A DNA stretch of 55,026 bases, taken from assembly GCA_035689345.1 (NCBI GenBank), contig DASSLR010000031.1, positions 1-55,026 of the forward strand, given 5' to 3'. Both the position numbers and the translations under genes were made by a program. Source of the DNA: CF-118 sp035689345. GTDB taxonomy: Bacteria; Chloroflexota; Dormibacteria; Dormibacterales; Dormibacteraceae. How positions within the stretch are numbered: position 1 is the first letter of the stretch; the number at the start of each line of letters is the position of its first letter. The notes beneath the pieces were generated by a model. That model made no database searches. It was given only the letters and a program-made list of their open reading frames with translations, and was not told the origin of the DNA. Positions 47,444 to 53,781 of the stretch are shown one piece after another.

Positions 47444-48402
47444 AGCCAGCCGCGGCGGCGGAACAGGTAGAGCTGGAACACGGTCGCGACGATCATGGTG
47501 GAAAGCCCGGCCCAGAAAGTCCAGTTCGGCACCTCGAGCACCGTCGTCAGATAGGTGAAGTTCATGCCGTAGAAGCCGGTGAGGAAGCTCAGCGGCAGGA
47601 ACAGGCTCGCGATGACGGCCAGGGTCGTCGTCGTCTGGTTCAGGCGGTTCGACACGGTCGAGAGGTAGACGTCCATCGCGCTCGTCAGCAGGTCGCGCAG
47701 GCCGTCGACCGTCTCGTACTGGCGGACGATGTGGTCGTAGACGTCGCGGTAGTACAGCGTCATGTCCTGCTGCTGGACGTGGATGCCGTGCGTGATCAGG
47801 CGCTGGAACACTTCGCGCTGCGCGCCGAGAAATTTGCGCAGGTCGGTGACCGCGTGCTTCAGGTGATAGATGCGGTTGAGCGAGTCGGAGCTGGCTTTCG
47901 CGGTGATCTCGTCCTCGAGCGCGTCCACGGTGTCGTCGAGCTTGTCGAGGGCGGGAAAGGTCGCGTCGATCAGAGCGTCGATGACGAGGTAGGTGAGGAA
48001 CGCCGGCTGGCCCTTGGTGAGCTCGGGGCTCTGCTTGATGCGGCGCTGCAGCTCGTCCATCGCCTCGGAGGCGTCGAGCCGGACGGTGATCAGGTAGTTC
48101 GCGCCCACGAACAGGTGGTGCTCGTGGAAGGCGATCTCGTCGCCGTGCCAGTCAGCCTGAAAGATGACCGCGAAGTTGTAGCTCTCGTACTCGTCCACCT
48201 TCGGCCGCTGGTCCTGGTTCTTGATGTCCTCGATGGCCAGCGGGTGGAACTTGAACGTGTTCTCGAGCAGGTGGTAGTCCTCGTCCGTGGGCGCCTCGAT
48301 GTCGAGCCAGAACCCCTTCTGGTGGGCCTCATTGAAGCAGCGCTGGATCTCGATGTGGCTGGCGTCCTCGACGTGCCCGTCGACGGTGAAAAGCTTCCTC
48401 AT
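47440..48402 (-). CDS. corA: CorA-type magnesium/cobalt channel
   Basis: A 320-residue CorA. A cytoplasmic domain of ~250 residues with long helices (LNRIYHLKHAVTDLRKFL, DIYDHIVRQYETVDGL-like) is followed by two membrane helices. YGMNF after the first helix is the selectivity signature. CorA forms pentamers that admit Mg2+ or Co2+. ATG is 8 nt after TAGCAT (48411-48416), the TAG being the udgX stop. The nitroreductase-like and DUF5946 genes follow in the same unit. Confidence 0.95.
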   Translation of the reverse strand: MRKLFTVDGHVEDASHIEIQRCFNEAHQKGFWLDIEAPTDEDYHLLENTFKFHPLAIEDIKNQDQRPKVDEYESYNFAVIFQADWHGDEIAFHEHHLFVGANYLITVRLDASEAMDELQRRIKQSPELTKGQPAFLTYLVIDALIDATFPALDKLDDTVDALEDEITAKASSDSLNRIYHLKHAVTDLRKFLGAQREVFQRLITHGIHVQQQDMTLYYRDVYDHIVRQYETVDGLRDLLTSAMDVYLSTVSNRLNQTTTTLAVIASLFLPLSFLTGFYGMNFTYLTTVLEVPNWTFWAGLSTMIVATVFQLYLFRRRGWL

Positions 48403-48410
48403 CCGTGGGC

Positions 48411-48416
48411 ATGCTA
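48411..48416 (-). promoter_or_regulatory. Putative -10 box of corA overlapping the udgX stop
   Basis: Reverse-strand TAGCAT ends 8 nt before the corA ATG; its first three bases are the udgX stop codon. No ribosome-binding site is seen ahead of corA. Confidence 0.4.
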
Positions 48417-49040
48417 ATGCGCGGGCTCGTCCAGGTGGCGCTTTGCCGCGCGCAGGTCCGCGACGAAGGCGCGCATCGCCTCCTCACGCGCGGCGTCATC
48501 CGGCGCTCGCAGGATCGACGAAGGGTGCACGGTGGCCACCGCGGCGACACCGAGGGGCGTGGTCATGACCTTGCCGCGGTGCACCGTCACGCGGAACGTG
48601 GGGCCCATCAGCGACTGCGCGGCCGTGGCGCCGAGCAATACCAGCAAGTGGGGCCTCACGGTCTCGATCTCCGCCTCGAGCCAGGGCCGGCAGGCGCGCA
48701 CCTGCTGACTGTTCGGCTTCTCGTGCAGCCGGCGTTTGCCGCGCCGCGTGAACCGGAAGTGCTTGACGGCGTTGGTCACGTAGACCCTCGAACGTTCGAC
48801 TCCGGCCGCGGCCAGGCCTTCGTCGAGGATGCGGCCCGCGGGCCCGACGAAGGGCTTGCCCTCGACGTCCTCGCGATCGCCGGGTTGCTCGCCGATGAGC
48901 ATCAGCGTGGCCTTGCCCGCGCCCTCGCCGAAGACGGTCTGCGTCGCCTCCTCCCAGAGGTCGCAGCCTCGGCAGCCCGCGGCGGCCTCGCGCAGCGCGG
49001 GCAGGGTGTGGCGATCAGGCACGAACTCTTCGGCGCCCAC
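48414..49040 (-). CDS. udgX: UdgX-type uracil-DNA glycosylase/binding protein
   Basis: A ~208-residue family 4-related uracil-DNA glycosylase. AAAGCRGCDLWEEATQTVFGEG carries two of the iron-sulfur cysteines, GEQPGDREDVEGKPFVGPAGR is motif A, and VHPSSIL motif B. The extra RGKRRLHEKPN loop corresponds to the KRRIH loop of UdgX, whose histidine makes a covalent bond with the abasic sugar after uracil removal; the histidine is present, while isoleucine is leucine here. The start is uncertain; GTG 49040 is used. It diverges from the HMG-CoA lyase-like gene. Confidence 0.86.
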   Translation of the reverse strand: MGAEEFVPDRHTLPALREAAAGCRGCDLWEEATQTVFGEGAGKATLMLIGEQPGDREDVEGKPFVGPAGRILDEGLAAAGVERSRVYVTNAVKHFRFTRRGKRRLHEKPNSQQVRACRPWLEAEIETVRPHLLVLLGATAAQSLMGPTFRVTVHRGKVMTTPLGVAAVATVHPSSILRAPDDAAREEAMRAFVADLRAAKRHLDEPAH

Positions 49041-49076
49041 AAAGAGGAAACGCGGCGCCGCTCTACCTTTATCTAT

Positions 49077-49967
49077 GTGAAAAGCGTCTCGATCTGCGAT
49101 GTGGGCCCCCGCGACGGGCTCCAGAACGAGGCGCGCTCGCTCTCGCCGTCGGTTCGCGCCGACCTCTGCGACAGGCTGGCGGCCGCCGGATTGAAGAAGA
49201 TGGAGGCGGCGAGCTTCGTCAATCCGAAGCTCGTGCCGCAGATGGCCGGCGCCGAGGACGTGATGTCCGCGCTGCATCGAGCGCCGGGCGTCGTGTACGC
49301 GGGGCTCGTCTTGAACGAGAAGGGATACGAGCGTGCTGCGGCCGCCGGAGTCGACGAGATCCACTACGCGTTCTCGGCCACCGACGAGTTTGGCCGGCGC
49401 AACCAGAACGCGACCTCGGCCGAGGGCTTGCAGACCGCGCTCGCACTGGTGCGGCGGGCGCGCGCGGACAGGATGCCGATCACCGTGACGATCAGCGTCG
49501 CCTTCGGCTGTCCGTTCGAAGGACGAGTCGCGCCTTCGCGCGTGCTCGGACTCGTCGAGCAGCTGATGACGGCGCCCGCGGACGAGATCTGCCTCGCGGA
49601 CACCATCGGCGTCGGTGTGCCGGCGCAGGTGACCGGGCTCGTTTCCGGCGCCCGCGCCCTTGGCGCAACTGTTGGAGCGCACTTTCACAACACGCGCAAC
49701 ACGGGCTACGCCAACGCGCTCGCCGCGCTGGACGCGGGCGCGGTCTCGCTCGACTCGTCGGTGGGCGGGGCGGGAGGCTGCCCCTTCGCGCCCAAAGCGA
49801 CGGGCAACATCGCCACCGAGGACCTGGTGTATCTGCTGCGGGGCATGGGCGTCGACACCGGTATCGACCTCGACGCGCTCATCGCCACGTCGAGCTGGCT
49901 GGGCGAGCAGCTGGGCAAGGAGCTCCCGAGCATGGTGGCGAGGGCCGGCGACTTCAGGCCCGCGTAG
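49077..49967 (+). CDS. Hydroxymethylglutaryl-CoA lyase family protein
   Basis: A 296-residue TIM-barrel DRE-type lyase. ICDVGPRDGLQNE at the N-terminus supplies the metal-binding Asp and catalytic Arg, AHFHNTRNTG holds the metal histidines, and GGAGGCPFAPKATGN carries the catalytic cysteine. It cleaves HMG-CoA to acetoacetate and acetyl-CoA (leucine degradation) or a related acyl-CoA. GTG 49077 is 7 nt after TACCTT (49064-49069), fitting the leaderless pattern. No other leucine-degradation gene is nearby. Confidence 0.9.
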   Translation: MKSVSICDVGPRDGLQNEARSLSPSVRADLCDRLAAAGLKKMEAASFVNPKLVPQMAGAEDVMSALHRAPGVVYAGLVLNEKGYERAAAAGVDEIHYAFSATDEFGRRNQNATSAEGLQTALALVRRARADRMPITVTISVAFGCPFEGRVAPSRVLGLVEQLMTAPADEICLADTIGVGVPAQVTGLVSGARALGATVGAHFHNTRNTGYANALAALDAGAVSLDSSVGGAGGCPFAPKATGNIATEDLVYLLRGMGVDTGIDLDALIATSSWLGEQLGKELPSMVARAGDFRPA

Positions 49968-50023
49968 GCGGGGCCTTTCGGCACTGAGGCGGGTGCCGCC
50001 TCTCGTCCGAGACTGGTGTCGGA

Positions 50024-50536
50024 ATGACGATCGTCGCGTGGCGCGACTTCTACATCATGGGCGGGGCGGCGCTGGCGACCTTGCTGGGCCTGCTTTTCGT
50101 GGCCATGTCCCTGCACTTGAAGGAGATCCTTGCCGTGCGACCGCTCACACGCAACCTCGAGGTCGCGCTGTACGGGGTCGTGTTCCAGCTGGTCTTCTGC
50201 GGCTTCATGCTGGTGCCCAACGTCACGCTAGTCGAGGTCGGGGCGGTGATCCTCGTCGCCGCGGTCGTGTTTGCGCTGTTCTCGATTCGCTTCGCGACAT
50301 TCCGCGGCAGGTTCGACACGATGGTCAACGTCAGCTTCGCGCTGCTGGCGGCGCCCGTCGGCGTCGCGCTCATGCTCGGCTGGGCCGGCGGCCTCTACGT
50401 CTATGCGGCGATCTTCGGGCTGACCGTCGCCTCTCTGATTCGCCTCTGCTGGCGGCTGCTGACCATGGCCATGACCGGACTGCGCGAGTCTGAAGCGGCC
50501 CCGCGCGGCGCCGATCGCCTCCGAACCGCTTCGTAG
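50024..50536 (+). CDS. Hypothetical five-TM membrane protein
   Basis: A 170-residue protein with about five membrane helices (residues ~8-30, 47-66, 70-90, 98-120 and 122-145). The N-terminal MTIVAWRDFYIMGGAALATLLGLLFVAMS segment is shared by a small actinobacterial-type family of unknown function. No catalytic motif. It ends 22 nt before tRNA-Arg. No obvious ribosome site. Confidence 0.65.
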   Translation: MTIVAWRDFYIMGGAALATLLGLLFVAMSLHLKEILAVRPLTRNLEVALYGVVFQLVFCGFMLVPNVTLVEVGAVILVAAVVFALFSIRFATFRGRFDTMVNVSFALLAAPVGVALMLGWAGGLYVYAAIFGLTVASLIRLCWRLLTMAMTGLRESEAAPRGADRLRTAS

Positions 50537-50557
50537 CGGTAGCCTTGGGGCCGCACC

Positions 50558-50633
50558 GCCCCGCTAGCTCAGTGGATAGAGCATCTGCCTTCTAAGCAGA
50601 GGGTCGGGGGTTCGAATCCCTCGCGGGGCGCCA
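50558..50633 (+). tRNA. tRNA-Arg (TCT anticodon)
   Basis: Complete cloverleaf: acceptor GCCCCGC/GCGGGGC, anticodon stem TCTGC/GCAGA with loop CTTCTAA (anticodon TCT), T arm with GTTCGAATC. Discriminator G, CCA encoded at 50631-50633. TAGCCT at 50540-50545 may serve as its -10 box. Confidence 0.97.
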
Positions 50634-50685
50634 GGTCTTGCCCGAACGCTCTTGCATGCAAACCATTGGTTCAGACGGGCGGGTA

Positions 50686-50691
50686 CATAAT
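50686..50691 (+). promoter_or_regulatory. Putative -10 box of the exported protein gene (leaderless geometry)
   Basis: CATAAT, 5 of 6 matches to the consensus, lies exactly 6 nt before the ATG at 50698, with no ribosome-binding site between. Confidence 0.5.
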
Positions 50692-50697
50692 CCGTTC

Positions 50698-51255
50698 ATG
50701 ACGTGGCGGCCCCGGCTGGTGGTCGCGAGCGCTGCCCTCGGCGCGCTGGTGGCCGTCGCCGTCTGGGTCGCGGGCCCGAGCCTCACGTTGCGCACGGGGC
50801 CGGTGTCGGCGTTCCGGCCGATCCCGGCCCAGGCGGCGCAGTCGCCCTCCAGCCCTCCGCCGGTGGTGCAGGCCTCGCGCGTCCAATCGCCCGCACCGCC
50901 GAAGCAGGCGAGCAACCACCCACCTGCAAATGTCGCCGCGGCCACATGCACAAAGGGCAATCCGACCCTCATCGGTTTCAGCCAGGCCCCGAGCATTCAA
51001 TCCGGCACCATCAGGATCGCCTGGTCGGTCTCCGACCAGTGCCCGCCGTACCACGGCTACATCCAGGGCGCTTACCTCTACAGCGACGCCGGATTGCGGA
51101 TCGTCCAGCACCCCATCCGAGACCTCGCCGGCCTCCTGGTCGACTCCTACGACTGCTCGAGCACCCCACACCTGGTCAATGTCAAGTACCAGCTGAACCT
51201 GTGGGACAACGCGAACCACATGGCTTTCGCGCAGGCCAACGTCAACGTCTGCTGA
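50698..51255 (+). CDS. Exported protein of unknown function
   Basis: A 185-residue protein. Residues ~8-27 are a hydrophobic signal or anchor helix (VVASAALGALVAVAVWVAG). A Pro/Ser/Ala-rich linker (residues ~35-75) follows, then a compact ~105-residue domain with four cysteines (ATCTKGNP, DQCPPYHG, YDCSSTP, VNVC), which could form two disulfides outside the cell. Family not recognised. ATG 50698 is used because the upstream residues overlap the tRNA and promoter. Confidence 0.65.
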   Translation: MTWRPRLVVASAALGALVAVAVWVAGPSLTLRTGPVSAFRPIPAQAAQSPSSPPPVVQASRVQSPAPPKQASNHPPANVAAATCTKGNPTLIGFSQAPSIQSGTIRIAWSVSDQCPPYHGYIQGAYLYSDAGLRIVQHPIRDLAGLLVDSYDCSSTPHLVNVKYQLNLWDNANHMAFAQANVNVC

Positions 51256-51261
51256 GAGCCG

Positions 51262-51660
51262 CTAGGCGGCGCGGCCGCTGACGAACGAGTCCATGAACTC
51301 GCGGTAGCGCCGCATCACCAGGCGGAGGCGCTCGGTGTCGTCGGTGCCGTCGCCCAGTTCCGAGTGGATTCGATTCACTCGTTCATGGATCGAGCTCACC
51401 ATCCGCTCGACGGCCTCCTCGACCAGCTTCTCCGCTTTCTTGACCGTCTCCTTCGGATCGTCGATGAAGTCCACCTGGAGGTGGTCGAAGCGGCGCTTGT
51501 AGTCGGACATCTCGGAAGGCGTTTTTCCGACCGGTTCCGTCTGGCCGGCTGTATAAGCCGGCGTACTTCGCTCCGGTTCCCGGCGCTGCTCGATGCGCTC
51601 GCCCTCGGTGGACGTATTGCTGATCGGTTCGTGGCGTTCCTGCTGGCTTCTCTCCTCCAT
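51262..51660 (-). CDS. Soluble FxDDP-motif protein (paralogue of the neighbour)
   Basis: A 132-residue hydrophilic protein. The first ~45 residues are disordered and charged. Residues ~55-90, RFDHLQVDFIDDPKETVKKAEKLVEEAVERM, are a helical module also found in the neighbouring gene (IEARFVDDPSAAVRDADQLVVAIM). The rest is helical and basic. No membrane helix. ATG overlaps the stop of the anchored paralogue (ATGA), so the two are coupled. Function unknown. Confidence 0.65.
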   Translation of the reverse strand: MEERSQQERHEPISNTSTEGERIEQRREPERSTPAYTAGQTEPVGKTPSEMSDYKRRFDHLQVDFIDDPKETVKKAEKLVEEAVERMVSSIHERVNRIHSELGDGTDDTERLRLVMRRYREFMDSFVSGRAA

Positions 51661-52079
51661 CAGGCCACCTCCCGCCGGCCTTCCTTGGCCCACTTGCGGT
51701 TGGCGACGCCGACCGCGTCGTCGACGATCTTCTGGTACTCGAGCATGGCGTGCCGCATGGCCTCGGTCCCGCTCTGCCCCTCGCTTTGCCTCGCGGCTTC
51801 GCGCGCGCTGCGCAGCTCCTTGGGCATCTCCCGCTCATCGACCCTGGAGCCCCGCTCCTGCATGATCGCGACGACCAGCTGGTCCGCATCCCGAACCGCC
51901 GCGGAAGGGTCGTCGACGAAACGCGCCTCGATGGCGCGCCACGATTGCGCGTACCGCTGCTTCGACTCTTCAGGCAGCGAGTGCTTGCCCGAGCGGCGCG
52001 CGAACGCCGCGATCAATCCAATCACCACAAGGGCGACGATCGCGACGACGATTACGATCAAAAGTGTCGTTGAGTGCAT
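51660..52079 (-). CDS. Membrane-anchored FxDDP-motif protein
   Basis: A 139-residue protein with one N-terminal membrane helix (residues ~4-27, LLIVIVVAIVALVVIGLIAAF), so the rest probably faces the cytoplasm. The module around WRAIEARFVDDPSAAVRDADQLV (residues ~46-70) matches its soluble paralogue downstream. The C-terminal half is helical and charged. Family of unknown function, seen in GC-rich Gram-positive-like genomes. First gene of the pair; diverges from arsC. Confidence 0.65.
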   Translation of the reverse strand: MHSTTLLIVIVVAIVALVVIGLIAAFARRSGKHSLPEESKQRYAQSWRAIEARFVDDPSAAVRDADQLVVAIMQERGSRVDEREMPKELRSAREAARQSEGQSGTEAMRHAMLEYQKIVDDAVGVANRKWAKEGRREVA

Positions 52080-52119
52080 ACGGAGGTAACGGGAAGGCTT
52101 TTGTCTCTACTGGATACCG

Positions 52120-52524
52120 GTGAGTACTGACCGCCCAGAGGTTCTGTTCGTGTGCGTCCACAACGCGGGGCGCAGCCAGATGGCCGCGGGGCTGCTGCAC
52201 AAGCTCGCGGGCGACCAGGTCACGGTGCGATCGGCCGGCAGCGAGCCTTCGGATCGGCTGAATCCGCGCGTGATCGAGGCGATGCGCGAGATCGGCGTGG
52301 ACGTCAGCTCCGAGCTGCCGAAGCCGCTGACCGGCAACATGGTCAAGGCCGCGGACGTCGTGATCACCATGGGATGCGGCGATGCGTGCCCCATTTACCC
52401 CGGCAAGCGCTACGAGGACTGGGAGCTCGAGGACCCGGCCGGTAAAGACCTCGAAACAGTGCGTCGCGTGCGTGACGAGATCGAGGGCCGCGTGCGCAAG
52501 CTGATCGAGCAGCTAGGCGTCTAG
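52120..52524 (+). CDS. arsC: Arsenate reductase, low-molecular-weight phosphatase type
   Basis: A 134-residue LMW-phosphatase-fold ArsC: FVCVHNAGRSQMAAG at the N-terminus is the CxxNxxRS phosphate loop with the nucleophilic cysteine near residue 12, and TMGCGDACPIYPG near residue 85 carries the second redox cysteines. It reduces arsenate to arsenite using thioredoxin or mycothiol. No arsenite pump or ars regulator is adjacent; the ArsR-type protein at 41321 is 10 kb away and different in build. GTG start. The last 12 bases overlap the convergent HEAT gene. Confidence 0.9.
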   Translation: MSTDRPEVLFVCVHNAGRSQMAAGLLHKLAGDQVTVRSAGSEPSDRLNPRVIEAMREIGVDVSSELPKPLTGNMVKAADVVITMGCGDACPIYPGKRYEDWELEDPAGKDLETVRRVRDEIEGRVRKLIEQLGV

Positions 52525-53235
52525 CTTTTTCGAAGCAGCACTCACCCAGCGAGCGCCGAGGGCCGACATTCGCGATTTGCCGAGGTTCGATCTCATGACC
52601 CAGCGCACATCAGGGTCGCGCGAGCTGAGCCACGGCTCGAGCGCGGCCCGGCCATCGTCCGGCGACGCGGCGGCGGCGACGCTCCAGCAGTAACCGAGCG
52701 CCAGCCGGAGCACACGGAACTCCTCGGTCTTGCGGAGCCTGGTGGCGGCGAGCGAGCGCGTGATGCGATCGAGAATCGCCAGCACGCGCTTGACCTGCTT
52801 CGGGTCCTTCAGCAGCACCGGCTCGCACAGTCCGGCGGCAGCGGCGCGCTGCACGTAAGCCGAGCCTTTCGCCCACGACTCCATCCTTTTGATCAGGCGG
52901 TTCATGTCGCGTTTGCCCACGCGCTGGAGCGCGATCGCAACGCCTTCGCGCACGCGCCATCGCGCGTCGCCGGCCAGCTCCATCAGCCGCGGCAGCACTG
53001 TCGGGTCGTCGAGGGCGAAGCGACCAAGGCCCGCGGCGCCGCACACGGCAAGGTACTCATCAGTCGACGTGCTCCACCTGACCAGCTGGTCGAACGTCGC
53101 GAGGTCGCCGACGACTTCGACCAGCTCCAGGTTGCCGCGCGGCCCGGGGAGTCCGGAGTGCGACTTGAGGTAGGGCTCCCAGTCCTGGCGCGCTTGGAGC
53201 TCGCGCCGGTACTCGTCCTTCCTGCTACTTGGCAC
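52513..53235 (-). CDS. HEAT-repeat protein
   Basis: A 240-residue all-helical protein with HEAT-like repeats, clearest in LPRLMELAGDARWRVREGVAIALQRVG (residues ~80-107) and ALEPWLSSRDPDVRWVMRSNLGKSRM near the end. It resembles the AlkD-like superhelix in shape, but I see no AlkD motifs. Likely a scaffold or nucleic-acid-binding protein. GTG 53235 overlaps the end of the DUF1003 gene. Confidence 0.65.
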   Translation of the reverse strand: MPSSRKDEYRRELQARQDWEPYLKSHSGLPGPRGNLELVEVVGDLATFDQLVRWSTSTDEYLAVCGAAGLGRFALDDPTVLPRLMELAGDARWRVREGVAIALQRVGKRDMNRLIKRMESWAKGSAYVQRAAAAGLCEPVLLKDPKQVKRVLAILDRITRSLAATRLRKTEEFRVLRLALGYCWSVAAAASPDDGRAALEPWLSSRDPDVRWVMRSNLGKSRMSALGARWVSAASKKLDA

Positions 53236-53740
53236 GCAGCATCTCGAGGATCGCGTGCTCCTGCTCGAGGATCTTCGCCTGCTGCTCGAGCATCTCCAGC
53301 TGGCGCACGTTCATCGTGTGCAACGCCGTCAGCGTGAGGTGGTCCGCCTCCGCGCGCGCGTCCTGGCTGGCGGAGATCACGTTCTGGCCGACGATGATGA
53401 TCGGCAGCAGAACGAGCTGCAGGAAGGACTGGCTGAGCCAGTTGACCCCGACGAGCGTATTGCCGTGCAGGAGCGCGTCCAGCGCCTGCGGAAACGACAC
53501 CAGCGCGATGAGAAAGAAGACGTAGGCCGCCCACATCGTGCCCACCGCCTTCGTGATCCTCACGGCCAGCCGGGCGTTGAACTGTCCTACGGCGCCCGTC
53601 CCGTGGACCTGCGGACGGACCGTCGCGGCGGTGATCAGACGAGGCTTGTGCTCCCGGGGCGCCGCGATCGCCTCCTCGTAGGCGGCGCGGTGGGCCGGAC
53701 TCGACTTCCTGCGATCGACGTGCTGGGCAGCCACTTTCAC
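53225..53740 (-). CDS. DUF1003-family membrane protein
   Basis: A 171-residue protein with two membrane helices (AAYVFFLIALVSF and QLVLLPIIIVGQNVIS), the connecting VNWLSQSFLQ, and the C-terminal DARAEADHLTLTALHTMNVRQLEMLEQQ coiled region typical of DUF1003. The function is unknown; such genes often neighbour Mg/Mn-handling genes, as with the PRC/MgtE_N gene here, from which it diverges (41 nt between starts). Confidence 0.87.
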   Translation of the reverse strand: MKVAAQHVDRRKSSPAHRAAYEEAIAAPREHKPRLITAATVRPQVHGTGAVGQFNARLAVRITKAVGTMWAAYVFFLIALVSFPQALDALLHGNTLVGVNWLSQSFLQLVLLPIIIVGQNVISASQDARAEADHLTLTALHTMNVRQLEMLEQQAKILEQEHAILEMLRAK

Positions 53741-53781
53741 TCTCCTCCCGTATTCGGTGGAGCGAGATTAGCGCGGCCATA

